64,000 nucleotides of DNA from assembly GCA_964436865.1 (NCBI GenBank), contig CAYTFK010000004.1, positions 6,167 to 70,166 on the forward strand. The letters are read 5' to 3'. The stretch's first letter is position 1. Each line of letters starts with the position of its first letter. This document shows, piece after piece, positions 17,928 to 27,571 of the stretch. The stretch comes from JAXGPP01 sp964436865 (GTDB lineage: Bacteria; Planctomycetota; Planctomycetia; Pirellulales; Thermoguttaceae). A model generated the notes under the pieces. That model saw nothing but the letters and a program-made list of their open reading frames with translations. It had not been told where the DNA came from and ran no database searches. Position numbers and translations under genes: made by a program.

Positions 17928-18520
17928 AGTCCGTCCTCACTCCCCGCCAACTGGCACATCCGTCGACGAATCTCGCGCGCCGGATTGCCGGCCACGATCG
18001 TCCAACACGGGACATCTCTCACCACCACCGCGCGCGCTCCCGCCACCGCCCCCTGCGCAATGGTCACGCCGGGGCCAACATACGCGCCGGCGCAGACCCA
18101 AGCTTCGTCTTCGACTATCACCGGCGCGGTCACCAGCCGCATGTAAGGATCGTCGACGTCGTGCGTCGCCGTACATAGCATCGCGTATTGCGACACCGTG
18201 GCGTGCGCGCCGATGCTGATCGGCGCGACGCAGTAACAGTCCACGTTGCCCGAAACGGTCGCGTGGTCGCCAAGCGTCAAGTTCCACGGGGCCCAGATCC
18301 GGACGGAAGAGAACACCTTCACACGGCGGCCGACCCTTGCGCCGAACAACCGGAGCAGCAACGCCCGCCAGCGGTGAAGCACCTTCGGCGTGGGCCGGAA
18401 CAACAATAGCCAGGCGATCCCCCACAGCACACGCGCCGCTTTGTTCGCCCTGCTGTGCGGGCTGGGGCAGTCGCCGGGCCCGATCCGTACCATCCGCCGC
18501 GGTTCTTGCGATGTCGTCAT
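17924..18520 (-). CDS. Left-handed beta-helix acetyltransferase (WcaF-like)
   Basis: A 198-residue O-acetyltransferase-like protein. The start at 18520 is supported by an ATGA overlap with the preceding gene's stop; the frame itself extends to 18616. Hexapeptide repeats run from about 75 to 180 (VKVFSSVRIWAPWNLTLGDHATVSGNV, ISIGAHATVSQY, then WVCAGAYVGPGVTIAQGAVAGARAVV). CTATHDVDDP contains the catalytic-type His, and AGNPAREI is the usual end signature. It resembles WcaF and other colanic-acid-type transferases that acetylate sugars with acetyl-CoA. It is expected to decorate an intermediate of the polysaccharide made by its neighbours. Confidence 0.9.
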   Translation of the reverse strand: MTTSQEPRRMVRIGPGDCPSPHSRANKAARVLWGIAWLLLFRPTPKVLHRWRALLLRLFGARVGRRVKVFSSVRIWAPWNLTLGDHATVSGNVDCYCVAPISIGAHATVSQYAMLCTATHDVDDPYMRLVTAPVIVEDEAWVCAGAYVGPGVTIAQGAVAGARAVVVRDVPCWTIVAGNPAREIRRRMCQLAGSEDGL

Positions 18521-19737
18521 GCTCTTGCCACCTGAGCGGCCGGCTCTGTCGGCAAACACTCCGGTGAGACCAGTTCCCGGTACAATGTGGCCAGTGATCG
18601 CGCCGAGCGTTCCCAACTCAGATTCCGACCGACGTATTCCCGCCCGCGATGCCCCATTGACTCGCGGTCCTGGGGCGTGCTCTCAAGAATTTCTCTCAAC
18701 GAGTCCGCCAACCCCGAAACATCGTAATTGGCGGCCAGTCCCGCGCCGGCCTCGGCGACGTATCGCCCCGCCTGCACGCCGCTGCAAAAGACTACCGGCG
18801 TGCCGCGGGCCATCGATTCAACGACCGTCGCTCCAAAATTCTCGTGCCGGCTGGGGAGAACATAGACGTCCGCAGCGTCGTAAGCGCTCCATTTTTCCGA
18901 TCCGTAGATTGGGCCCGTGAAGACGACGCGTGATTCGAGACTCAGCGTATGCACCGCCTGCCGACACTCCTCCGCGTAGGCCGGATCATGTCCGTCCTCG
19001 TCACCAACGACGGCCAAGACGATGTCGCCCGGCAACCTTGCCAATGCCGGGAGGAGTCGATCGGCTAGTCCCTTCTTGCGGTGGAGACGCGATAGAAAAA
19101 GCACCAATCTCGCTTCGGCCTGGATTCCAAAGCGCGTTCGGAATTCGGCGCCGGCGGGGGGCAGTTCCAACGCCTCGTCGCTTACTCCCAATGGAATGCA
19201 CTCGACCTGCTTGCGGGGGAACCGCTTCCTCAGTTCTTCCTGCTCCTCGGGCGTCGTTGCGTGCAGGCAGTCGGCGGCGTCAAGACTATGACGCTCAATG
19301 AGTTGCCAGTAGAACGACTTTGACCAACGCGACCGTGACAGCGAATAGGGAGCGAGCATCCCGCATGTCCGGAGCACCACCGGCACACCAGCGCGAGCGG
19401 CCTCGCGGCAAGCTGCGGCGGTCGAATGGCAGAACAGGCAATGCACATGGAGAGCATCGTACCGCCGAATGTTACCCCGCAGCCACTCGGCCAGATCCCG
19501 CGAGTATTTCCACTTCTCCGACCAAAGCCGAGGGAACATCCAAACCACGGTTCCCTCGTGAACCTGCGGGTTGCCTCCGACCGAGGGCATCCGTCCTCCC
19601 GGGCCGTCGGCATCGGTGGTAACGATCTCGGCCTCGATGTCCGTGCTGCGTCCCAGCGCGCGGCACATGCCGAACACCGCTTGACTGGGACCGCCGTAGC
19701 GGGGCGAAATACCGGGTATCACGTGGAGCACGCGCAT
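18517..19737 (-). CDS. GT4 glycosyltransferase
   Basis: A 406-residue retaining transferase with the GT-B fold. The N-terminal domain begins MRVLHVIPGISPRYGGPSQAV, with the Gly-rich loop of the family. The C-terminal nucleotide-sugar domain has FLSRLHRKKGLADRLL, VFTGPIYGSEKWSAYDAADVYVLPSRHENFGATVVESMARGTPVV and the E-x7-E type acidic pair in the last block. The donor is not predictable. Its start lies 22 bases after the stop of the first amidotransferase gene, and its end overlaps the acetyltransferase start by four bases. Confidence 0.92.
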   Translation of the reverse strand: MRVLHVIPGISPRYGGPSQAVFGMCRALGRSTDIEAEIVTTDADGPGGRMPSVGGNPQVHEGTVVWMFPRLWSEKWKYSRDLAEWLRGNIRRYDALHVHCLFCHSTAAACREAARAGVPVVLRTCGMLAPYSLSRSRWSKSFYWQLIERHSLDAADCLHATTPEEQEELRKRFPRKQVECIPLGVSDEALELPPAGAEFRTRFGIQAEARLVLFLSRLHRKKGLADRLLPALARLPGDIVLAVVGDEDGHDPAYAEECRQAVHTLSLESRVVFTGPIYGSEKWSAYDAADVYVLPSRHENFGATVVESMARGTPVVFCSGVQAGRYVAEAGAGLAANYDVSGLADSLREILESTPQDRESMGHRGREYVGRNLSWERSARSLATLYRELVSPECLPTEPAAQVARA

Positions 19738-19759
19738 GGAAGAATCGGCGAAGAGCCGC

Positions 19760-21691
19760 TCAGTTGTTCAAAACCGCGGACGAAGAGGGAGGATCCAACT
19801 GGTGCTGGCGGACCCAATGCACGAGATTGGTCAGGCTCAGGATTTCCGCCGACCGGATTCCTTGCCGATGCTGCTGGAACTCAGACCACACGGCGGCGAC
19901 TCCCTGTGGATCGAGGCCGGCCGCCGCCACGGATCGACCATCGCCGAGAAGTTCGTCCACCCACGGGCGAAGCTCGCCTCGCAGCCAGCGTTCCCAGGGG
20001 AGCACGAAGCCCATCTTCTTTCGGCGCACCACCGGGGGCGGTAGCGGTTCGGGCAGGGCATCGACCAGGAGTCCTTTCGCACGGCTGGTCGCGCCCGCGG
20101 CTGTTTTCAGCGAGCCGGGCATCGCCACGACCTCTTCTATGAGGCGGTGATCCAGGAGCGGCACCCGAATTTCAAGCGCGTGGGCCATGCTCATTTGATC
20201 GGTATCGCGCAAAAGCATGTTCGCCATGTAGACCGACAGATCGAGCACGGAGTGCGCCGAGACCGCGTCCAATCCGGTCACCGCTGCCGCCAGCCGTTGC
20301 CGCAGGCATGGCGGCAGCAGCGGTCCGTCACCGTCGATCCCGCCGCCGACTCGTTGCCGCCTCGCCGCGAGCATCACGCCCCGACAGGCGCTGTAACGCG
20401 ACAAGCGATCGGTCGGGCCGGTGGTGATCTCGCGGGCTTTAGCAACCCGGGCGTCGTTCGGACGAAACCATCCCAACGCCGCCGAGCCGGTCCGCAAGGC
20501 CGCGGAAACCAGCGGACGTTCCAGTCTGGCCATCTGCCGGAAATAGGGATAGCCCGCAAACAACTCGTCGCCGCCGAGTCCCGACAACGCAACCTTGATC
20601 CCTTGTCGCCGCACTGCCTGTGAAATGAAGTACGTATTCAGGCCGTCCACCGAAGGCTGATCGTAGGCGGAAACGGCAGCCTCGACGTCGCCCAGGACAT
20701 CCCTGCCTCGCAACACGATCGCCGCGTGCTCTACCCCAAACCGCTTCGCGACCGTCTGCGCATGACCGGACTCGTCGTACCGTGTCTCGTCAAAGCCGAT
20801 CGAAAAGGCGGTCGGCCGGAAACCCTGATAAGACAGCAGCGCCACCAGCGAGCTGGAGTCGATGCCGCCGGAGAGAAACACGCTTACGGGTACATCGGCG
20901 AGCATCCGCAGCCCGGTGGCCTCCAGCAATAGCGGCCTCAGCCGCTCGACGGCTTCCTCGCGACGGAGCTTTGGCGTGGCAAGATCCGCCGGGGGCAATT
21001 CCCAGTAGCGTTTCGACTCCGGTTTCGACGGGCCGTCACGCGACAGGTCGAAGGACCAGGCCTCGCCGGGCATGATGCTGGAGATGCCCTCGACCATCGT
21101 CCAAGGCGCAGTGGCGGCGCCCAATGCCAAATAAGACCGAACCGCCGCCTCACCAAGTCTTCGCTCGACCAGGCCCGACGCCAGAATCGCCCGTACTTCG
21201 GAGGCGAATACCCAGGTCTCGCCATCGGGTTGGGCAACATACAAAGGCTTGATGCCCAACCGGTCGCGGACCAGCCAGAACCTGTGTCGCCGCGCGTCGT
21301 ACAGGCCGAAGGCGAACATCCCCCGCAACGAAGGCAGCAGTCGTTCTCCGCGCTCGATCCATCCCTTCAGCAGCGTCTCGGTGTCGCTCGTGGAAAAGTA
21401 CGGCTGATCTGCCAGCTCGCGGCGCAGTTCGCGATGATTGTAGATTTCTCCGTTGTACACCAGCCACGAGCCGGTCGCCGTGTCGGTCATCGGCTGGTGA
21501 CCGGCCTCCGAGAGATCGATGATCGATAGCCGCGTGTGCGCAAGCCCCAACCGGAATCCGGCCCCTGCATCAGTCTCGGCGATCCCGCCATCGTCTGGCC
21601 CGCGATGCGCAAGCGAGGCGCGCATCGCCGTCAGGACCGGCGCAAGTGGTCGATCGTGTCGAGCGGTCAGGATTCCTGCGATTCCGCACAT
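19760..21691 (-). CDS. asnB: Asparagine-synthase-type glutamine amidotransferase (copy 1)
   Basis: A 643-residue class II amidotransferase. MCGIAGIL exposes the nucleophile Cys2 after Met removal, and the glutaminase block NGEIYNHREL is at 80-89. The synthetase domain has the pyrophosphate loop SGGIDSS at 274-280. AsnB normally makes asparagine, but copies embedded in polysaccharide clusters are commonly thought to amidate sugar acids or other acceptors. It is the most divergent of three such genes here: the loop after the Cys has an HDRPLAP insertion not seen in the other two. It sits between two GT4 genes with gaps of 12 and 22 bases. Confidence 0.93.
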   Translation of the reverse strand: MCGIAGILTARHDRPLAPVLTAMRASLAHRGPDDGGIAETDAGAGFRLGLAHTRLSIIDLSEAGHQPMTDTATGSWLVYNGEIYNHRELRRELADQPYFSTSDTETLLKGWIERGERLLPSLRGMFAFGLYDARRHRFWLVRDRLGIKPLYVAQPDGETWVFASEVRAILASGLVERRLGEAAVRSYLALGAATAPWTMVEGISSIMPGEAWSFDLSRDGPSKPESKRYWELPPADLATPKLRREEAVERLRPLLLEATGLRMLADVPVSVFLSGGIDSSSLVALLSYQGFRPTAFSIGFDETRYDESGHAQTVAKRFGVEHAAIVLRGRDVLGDVEAAVSAYDQPSVDGLNTYFISQAVRRQGIKVALSGLGGDELFAGYPYFRQMARLERPLVSAALRTGSAALGWFRPNDARVAKAREITTGPTDRLSRYSACRGVMLAARRQRVGGGIDGDGPLLPPCLRQRLAAAVTGLDAVSAHSVLDLSVYMANMLLRDTDQMSMAHALEIRVPLLDHRLIEEVVAMPGSLKTAAGATSRAKGLLVDALPEPLPPPVVRRKKMGFVLPWERWLRGELRPWVDELLGDGRSVAAAGLDPQGVAAVWSEFQQHRQGIRSAEILSLTNLVHWVRQHQLDPPSSSAVLNN

Positions 21692-21703
21692 GCGATTGCT
21701 TCT

Positions 21704-22813
21704 TCAGGTTGCCGATAGCGATGCTTCTGCCGGCCGGCCGGGCCCTTCGATCAGCCCGCGATAGTGCTTGGCGAGCCGCTCGACGAACGCCTGGTAAGAG
21801 AATTCCTCTTGGAAGCGTTCTCTTCCCGCGCGGCCCATCAGCTCGGCCTTCGGGCCCAGGACCTCGACCAGGCCGCCAAGCAACTCATCTTCGGTAGTGG
21901 GGTCAACAGTGCGCCCGGTAACATGATCCACGACCACCTCAGGCCCGGCGTCGCCCGACCCGGCCAACACCGGCTTGCCTTGTCGCATCGCCTCCAGGTA
22001 CACCAACCCGAATCCTTCACCGCGCGACGGCAAGCAGAAGGCGCGGCAGGCCGCCAGGCAGGCATCGCGAGCAGCGTCGTCCACGGCTCCAAGAAAGCGA
22101 ACATCCGCCCTAATCCCTTGGGCAAGGTGCTCCAATCGCGGACGATCGTCGCCATTGCCGATGATCACCAGCGGCCGATCAGGCAGCAGGCTCGCCAGTT
22201 GTGGCCACACCCGGATCATCTCCTCGTGTCCCTTGTAGCGCTCGCCACTCGCCATGCGACCGATCATCAGCGCAAACTCACCTTCCACCGGCGGGGCTCT
22301 GTCGCTGTGCTGAGTTCCGGTTTCGGCTCCAAGTCCGAGATGGCAGACTGCAGCCGGTACCCGCGCCAGCCATCGGTTAGCCTGCCAGGCGGATTGCTGC
22401 GTGTGTCGTGAGATGTAGAGCACCCGATCAAGCCGCTGCAGACCCCGGCGCCGCGTTGCGCTCAGCGGATGCCAGGCCTCGACGCCGTAAATCCACCCCG
22501 TCACCGGCACTGACGCCGGCCGATGAAGCAGCAGCAGGGGCGCAAGGTTCACATGTCCCAGAACGACTAGGTCCCAATCGGATCGGCGAAGTTCGCTGTA
22601 GCCGATTCGGGCCGCCAGGAATCGGCTGCCCGCTCCACCCTGTATTTCGCAAGTGCCGCTGGCCGTTTCCAATGCGCCGCTCGGGTCGAGAATACTGACC
22701 ACCGTCACGGAGCAGCCGGGAAACACGTCGCCCATCGCACGAACGAACAATCGCCCGGCGTACTGAATGCCGCCGTGTCCGCCAATCTCAGTCGTTAAGA
22801 ACAGGATTCGCAT
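21704..22813 (-). CDS. GT4 glycosyltransferase
   Basis: A 369-residue GT-B enzyme. The start is set at the ATG at 22813 (MRILFLTTEIGGHGGIQYAGR), because the frame extends to 22939 only into the preceding gene with Arg/Gly-rich sequence. MIGRMASGERYKGHEEMI and FCLPSRGEGFGLVYLEAMRQGKPVLAG are the typical donor-domain motifs. The gap to the preceding polymerase-like gene is 10 bases and to the next amidotransferase gene 12 bases. The donor sugar and linkage are unknown. Confidence 0.92.
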   Translation of the reverse strand: MRILFLTTEIGGHGGIQYAGRLFVRAMGDVFPGCSVTVVSILDPSGALETASGTCEIQGGAGSRFLAARIGYSELRRSDWDLVVLGHVNLAPLLLLHRPASVPVTGWIYGVEAWHPLSATRRRGLQRLDRVLYISRHTQQSAWQANRWLARVPAAVCHLGLGAETGTQHSDRAPPVEGEFALMIGRMASGERYKGHEEMIRVWPQLASLLPDRPLVIIGNGDDRPRLEHLAQGIRADVRFLGAVDDAARDACLAACRAFCLPSRGEGFGLVYLEAMRQGKPVLAGSGDAGPEVVVDHVTGRTVDPTTEDELLGGLVEVLGPKAELMGRAGRERFQEEFSYQAFVERLAKHYRGLIEGPGRPAEASLSAT

Positions 22814-22823
22814 TGTCTGGCGA

Positions 22824-24296
22824 CTACTCCATCCGGGCTTCCACTGGTGGGGTGCTTCTTCGGGATTGTCGCCGCCGCTCGACTCTCCGGCGGCGCCGAT
22901 TTCTGCCCTGGCCCATCTGCACATCGTCCCGTCCGGCACCAGAAGTGTGCTGAGAGGGCACTCGGCTCACGGAGAGCAGCACGCCGAACAAGAACCCGAG
23001 CAGAGACACAATAAACGGATCGCCATATGTCTGGAAACTGATCACAAACATCGCCAGGTTCGCGCACAGCAGCGCGGCGATGCCTACCAGGAGCGTGTTG
23101 TCGTCCGTTCGCAGGATCGTGTAGCGGATGCAGCGGGCGGCCGCGATGATGAGCAGTGCCAGGAGCAGGCATGCCGCCGTAACGCCGACCACTCCCACTT
23201 CGACCAGTATTTTTTCGAATCCTCCTTCGACCAGCGGCGTCTGGATCATGTAATCCAGGTGCTGTGTCCCTTGCGACTTCGTTCCCACCCCAAACCCGAA
23301 GGGACCAACGAGGTTCACCAGCCACATCGGCCCGGCAAATCCCTTCTCCGCGGCCTTGGCGCCCGCCGTGGTCAAACCCGTCTGCGCGGCCAGGAGGTAC
23401 TTGTGCTCCGTCACCAGCAGCAGCACGGGCACGATCACAGCCGCGGTGATCGCCGCATAGACGGCCAGGCGACGACGAATGGCTCCTCGTGAAATGATGA
23501 TCAGAGCCGCCACGTAGACCAGCAACGCCAGGAACATCTTCCGCCGGCAGCTCAAGAGCACCGCGTATCCGCCCAGCCCCATCAGCGACCACCACAGCAA
23601 AGTGAGCGAGGGGCGGCGGACCATGAAGTAGAGGCCCAGCATGACCAGCGTCATCGCGTGCCAGCCCATGATCTCGGGCGTGCGATAGAACCCGCTGATC
23701 ATGCGCATCTCGTGCCCTTCTACCCAGCGGAGCCATTCGCGCTGCACGATCGTCCCCAGCGCCGGCACGGGCAGTCTGACCTCCATGTATTCCAGGAACA
23801 CCCCAGTGAGCATCACGGTCGTAATGCCCATCAGCACATACAGGACGCGATGCACTTCGAGATGCGACCGCCTGACGTACTGGAATCCGAGCAGGATTGC
23901 GGGGACTCCTCCCACATAGGAAAACAGCCCCAGAACCGCCACCGAGTAGGCCGATCGGCCGTAACTGAGCGTCTGCGCGAAAGAGACTACGAGCGTCATG
24001 CAGAATAGGGCCGCAATCGGCACCAGTTCCGGAAACTTCCGCCGGAACGATCCGAACGCGTCGGTCTTGGCCAGCAGGCCGGCGAACATGGCGAAGTAGA
24101 TCGGCGTGAAGGAGAGGGTTAGAATCGGAGGCGTGCCAGGAAGGATCTTCCGCACCGGGTCCTGCAATACTCCGGCCAGGAGCCAGAACCACATTCCGGC
24201 CCGCCAGTCGCGCAGGCCGGCCAATGCGCCTCCGGCGATGATCAAGCCCAGCAGGATGAGCGCCGCATGGGCGAAAAGCGGATCCTGGTTTGGCAT
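22824..24296 (-). CDS. O-antigen polymerase/ligase-like membrane protein
   Basis: A 490-residue polytopic inner-membrane protein with about ten to eleven hydrophobic segments across residues 8-440, a large periplasmic loop around 260-345, and a strongly basic C-terminus (RNRRRRRVERRRQSRRS region). The block LQDPVRKILPGTP near the N-terminus and GFGVGTKSQGTQHLDYMIQTPLVEGG in the loop fit the O-antigen ligase/Wzy_C-type superfamily. It would polymerise repeat units or ligate the glycan to an acceptor. A second, unrelated-looking ligase/polymerase gene is at 50305-52959, so the two may divide these jobs. Confidence 0.8.
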   Translation of the reverse strand: MPNQDPLFAHAALILLGLIIAGGALAGLRDWRAGMWFWLLAGVLQDPVRKILPGTPPILTLSFTPIYFAMFAGLLAKTDAFGSFRRKFPELVPIAALFCMTLVVSFAQTLSYGRSAYSVAVLGLFSYVGGVPAILLGFQYVRRSHLEVHRVLYVLMGITTVMLTGVFLEYMEVRLPVPALGTIVQREWLRWVEGHEMRMISGFYRTPEIMGWHAMTLVMLGLYFMVRRPSLTLLWWSLMGLGGYAVLLSCRRKMFLALLVYVAALIIISRGAIRRRLAVYAAITAAVIVPVLLLVTEHKYLLAAQTGLTTAGAKAAEKGFAGPMWLVNLVGPFGFGVGTKSQGTQHLDYMIQTPLVEGGFEKILVEVGVVGVTAACLLLALLIIAAARCIRYTILRTDDNTLLVGIAALLCANLAMFVISFQTYGDPFIVSLLGFLFGVLLSVSRVPSQHTSGAGRDDVQMGQGRNRRRRRVERRRQSRRSTPPVEARME

Positions 24297-24327
24297 ACCT
24301 ATCCAGCGTGCCTTTCGTTCCGGAAGA

Positions 24328-25602
24328 TCACATCGTCACCGTGACGCCACGCCGCGCGTCGGCCAGCTCTTCGTCACTTGCTGGGAGACTCGCAGGCGCT
24401 TCCTCCCATCGGTCGGCGAATCGCTCGCGGAGAGACCGAACCGCCTGAAGCACGGCGCGCACCGTTACGCTCACATCCTGGCTCATGGCAAGTTCCCAGG
24501 ACGCACGGCTCATTCGCCCGCGGAGCCCCTGATCGCTTGCGATACGCGCAAGCGCTCGAGCCAGCGCCGCCGTGTCGCCCACAGGATAAACGAGTGCATT
24601 GACGCCCGGCCGCGCACTGTCAGTCGGTCCGATGCAGCCGATGCGGTCCGAGGCCACGATCGGATGACCCACGGTGAGCGATTCGGCTACCGCCAGTGGA
24701 TGGGCGTCTCGGTCGGAGGTAATCGCCAGGAGGTCGCCCGCAGACAACATGATCGCGATGTCACGCTGATTCACGAAGCCGGCGAAATGCACACGGCGCT
24801 CAAGCGAATCGCGCCGGACTCGGTTCTCCAGCTCTTGACGCAGTGGTCCGTCGCCGAGGAAGATCGCATGCACGGGCATGTCCCGCAGTTGTGCGATCGC
24901 TTCGACCAGATCACCGGGACGTTTCAAACCAATCATCTTGGCCGACCAGACTGCCGCCACGGCCTCGTCGGGAATACCGAAACGCTGCCGGATTTCCTTT
25001 CGCGCGTTCGTGCCTGCTTGACGCACACTTTCTCGGAACCGGTTCACGTCAATCGGGCATGCGCCACGGAACATCTTGTTGCGAGGCACGCCATAATGCT
25101 CATAATACCGCTCGTTGTTGTCACCGATGGTGATGAACGCATCACAGCGACGAAAGAAATGCCGGACGATCAGGTTTTTCAGAACTCGCCGCGGCATCGA
25201 TCGCGGACGAACCAACTCCGAATCACCAAAGTGGATCACCGCCGTCCGCCCACGGGCCCACCCAAGGGCTCGCCAGCAGCTTCGCTGGCCGTAGCCATGC
25301 AGCCACATCGCGTGCGGGCTGAACTCCTCCAGGCGGGCCGCCATCGCCGGGTTGTCGATCTCCCAGAACCCGTGATGCCGAGGCGGACGCCGGATGGGAA
25401 CAAACTCGTAATCGTAGCCATCCAGAAGCGGCACATCCCAGGCGAATTCGCGGCCGAATCCTGCATCGAAAGTCGGCTTGACTCCCCAATCGCAGCAGTA
25501 GAACACCTTGACCGTGATGCCCGGCGTCTTGGCCAGTTCGCGGAATATGGGCGCATAGTGCTGGATCGGATGCGAGATCACCGCAGCGAAGCGAAGGCTC
25601 AT
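24328..25602 (-). CDS. GT4 glycosyltransferase
   Basis: A 424-residue transferase. An ATGA overlap with the preceding gene (25599-25602) fixes the start at 25602; the frame extends to 25749. The N-terminus MSLRFAAVISHPIQHYAPIFREL is typical of a GT4 subgroup found in polysaccharide clusters. The donor half contains VWSAKMIGLKRPGDLVEA, VHFAGFVNQRDIAIMLSAGDLLAITS and AVAESLTVGHPIVASDRIG. The donor and acceptor are unknown. It is separated from the downstream polymerase-like gene by 31 bases. Confidence 0.9.
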   Translation of the reverse strand: MSLRFAAVISHPIQHYAPIFRELAKTPGITVKVFYCCDWGVKPTFDAGFGREFAWDVPLLDGYDYEFVPIRRPPRHHGFWEIDNPAMAARLEEFSPHAMWLHGYGQRSCWRALGWARGRTAVIHFGDSELVRPRSMPRRVLKNLIVRHFFRRCDAFITIGDNNERYYEHYGVPRNKMFRGACPIDVNRFRESVRQAGTNARKEIRQRFGIPDEAVAAVWSAKMIGLKRPGDLVEAIAQLRDMPVHAIFLGDGPLRQELENRVRRDSLERRVHFAGFVNQRDIAIMLSAGDLLAITSDRDAHPLAVAESLTVGHPIVASDRIGCIGPTDSARPGVNALVYPVGDTAALARALARIASDQGLRGRMSRASWELAMSQDVSVTVRAVLQAVRSLRERFADRWEEAPASLPASDEELADARRGVTVTM

Positions 25603-26591
25603 CGCCTCTCCCCTCCGGTCGCCGAGATCAGCTTCGGCCCCTGGCGAGACAACTGGCACGCCCAGGCCAACCCGCGCAGCTCGGCGATCGCCCGCACCGG
25701 AATCCACCACGGATGCGTGAGCAAGTACCTGGCCCACATTGCCCGGCAAAATCGAGCCGCGATGTATAGCGCGCGCTCAGCGCCTCGGGCCTGTCGAATG
25801 GCGAAGTAGTAATCGCCCACAGAATGTTCGGGCGCTATGCTGCGGAGATGATTGCCGTGCGACCGCGTTCCGCCCCGGGCAGCGCGAAGGTGGTCGATCC
25901 TCGCCGCTGGTTCGTAATGAATGATCCCTCCCCGCTCGACGAGTCGCCGGGCGAACTCGGTCTCGAAACGATAGGCCACGCCGACGAAGTTCTCGTCAAA
26001 ACCGCCCACCTCCAATGCCCGTTCGCGTCGCACGGAAAGGTTGCCCGCCATGCAATTGACCACCGTGCTCCGCTGGCGGCTCCAGAAGCGGAAGTCGAGA
26101 TCGCGCCAGATTCCTCTCCGCTTTCGGCCAGGGAAAGCCTCTGCGGGCGCCTCGCCCGGCTGAAGAACTTGCCCGGCTATCGCGCATACCCGGTCGTCCC
26201 AATAACCCTCCGCGTGCGCGGCAATCAAACGCGGTGCCGGTCGGATATCGTCATCAAGAAACAAGACGATCGGCTGCCGGGCGAGCTGCAGGGCGACATT
26301 CATTGCCGCTGGCACGCTCGGCTGTTCGAGGTGTATCCAACGGATCACGCCGGCATCCTGCCATGCGGCCAGTTGCTCTGCCACGTGCGATTCATGTCGC
26401 GGAGTCTGATCGACGACGAGCAACTCGGCCGCTGCTGGCTCCTGGGCAACCAGGGCCGCGATCGTGTCCAGAAGTACCTGGCCGCGACCATAGGTCGGGA
26501 TTGCGATGCTCAGTTCGGCACACTGGCCCGCGCAGCCACAATCCGGCTGTCGCACCGAGACGGCTGACTTGACTATCTCTTGCCGAGACAC
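25599..26591 (-). CDS. GT2 glycosyltransferase
   Basis: A 330-residue inverting transferase of the GT-A fold. After about 25 variable residues the domain begins LSIAIPTYGRGQVLLDTI; LLVVDQTPR and VLFLDDDIRPAP carry the donor and metal-binding acidic residues, and RRERALEVGGFDENFVG is the usual acceptor-side signature. A GTG start at 26591 overlaps the preceding gene by 19 bases. A later start is possible because the first 25 residues are not conserved-looking. The next gene starts in its stop codon. Confidence 0.88.
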   Translation of the reverse strand: MSRQEIVKSAVSVRQPDCGCAGQCAELSIAIPTYGRGQVLLDTIAALVAQEPAAAELLVVDQTPRHESHVAEQLAAWQDAGVIRWIHLEQPSVPAAMNVALQLARQPIVLFLDDDIRPAPRLIAAHAEGYWDDRVCAIAGQVLQPGEAPAEAFPGRKRRGIWRDLDFRFWSRQRSTVVNCMAGNLSVRRERALEVGGFDENFVGVAYRFETEFARRLVERGGIIHYEPAARIDHLRAARGGTRSHGNHLRSIAPEHSVGDYYFAIRQARGAERALYIAARFCRAMWARYLLTHPWWIPVRAIAELRGLAWACQLSRQGPKLISATGGERR

Positions 26592-27571
26592 AGTCCTGAT
26601 TTCTCTTTCAGCTTTACCGGTACGCTAGTTGCGAGGCAAAGAAGTCCCGCTGCAGCCAGCGCCCCCCAACGACGGCCAGCGAGCGGGGCCTCGCGAACAC
26701 TTCGCCAAAGGTAGGCGACCGCTCGGCGATCCCGCCGGTCGAGCAGGCACTTGCCGATAAAATAGGCGTTGGTCGCCGGTTCTGCGGGGCGGCGTTCCGC
26801 CGAACACGCTTGCGAAGCCTGCATAAGCAGGGGTGTTTCGTCGGCGCCTGCCGCCCGCGCGCGATGGCACTGTCGTGCCAGATCTCCGAGCGTCTCCTGC
26901 AGCAATCGGCTCGAAGCGGATATCGCGCGGTCGTGAATCCGCCATTCGTATAGCACCTGGGGCACATAGGCGATCTCGCCTCGTGCAGTTAGCCGCAGCC
27001 ACAGATCGAGATCCTGTGCCACCCTGAACTCGCTCCGGTATCCTCCCACCGCAGCATAATCGCGCTTGCGAAACATGACCGAACCGTGGCAGGGGCTCTC
27101 GTGCCGATTCACGAGTCCATGGGTGGAATCCGGCGGCTCGGCCGGATGCCGGATATCGTACAAGAGCTCGTCTTCCGGTCCGATCACGCGGCTCCAGCAC
27201 GCGGCCATGCTCAGTTCCGGGCGTTCTCGAAGCAACTCCATTTCCAGGGCCAGCCGCCCCGGCAGCGAGAGATCGTCGGCGTCGTGCCTCGCGACGTATT
27301 CGCCGGAAGCTTCTTCGCACCCGCGGATCAGTGCGCGAGTCAGCCCGCGGTTCTCCTGCCGGACAACGCGAATGCGCGAGTCTTCGGACGCCAGTTGTTC
27401 GAGAACTTCAGTCGTGCTGTCGGTCGAGCCATCATCGATGACGATCAGTTCCAGATCGATGCGTTCCTGCCGCAGGATGCTGCGGAGGGAGTCTTCGAGG
27501 TAACGGCGGCCGTTGTGCACGGCCGTCACGACCGATACTCTGCCAGGAACGGTGCGGCTTTGCAGTCCCAT
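26573..27571 (-). CDS. GT2 glycosyltransferase
   Basis: A 332-residue GT-A family 2 enzyme. VSVVTAVHNGRRYLEDSLRSIL and LIVIDDGSTDSTTEVL form the nucleotide-binding part, and EYVARHDADDLSLPGRLA holds the DxD-type motif. It begins within the stop codon of the preceding gene (TAATG at 27569-27573), a sign of translational coupling. The last 80 residues contain one weakly hydrophobic segment. The substrate is unknown. Confidence 0.9.
   Translation of the reverse strand: MGLQSRTVPGRVSVVTAVHNGRRYLEDSLRSILRQERIDLELIVIDDGSTDSTTEVLEQLASEDSRIRVVRQENRGLTRALIRGCEEASGEYVARHDADDLSLPGRLALEMELLRERPELSMAACWSRVIGPEDELLYDIRHPAEPPDSTHGLVNRHESPCHGSVMFRKRDYAAVGGYRSEFRVAQDLDLWLRLTARGEIAYVPQVLYEWRIHDRAISASSRLLQETLGDLARQCHRARAAGADETPLLMQASQACSAERRPAEPATNAYFIGKCLLDRRDRRAVAYLWRSVREAPLAGRRWGALAAAGLLCLATSVPVKLKEKSGLCLGKR

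Noticed and set aside
24106..25809. 567-codon plus-strand frame
   Set aside because: It lies opposite a GT4 gene and the start of the polymerase gene, with His/Arg-rich sequence without domains; a shadow.
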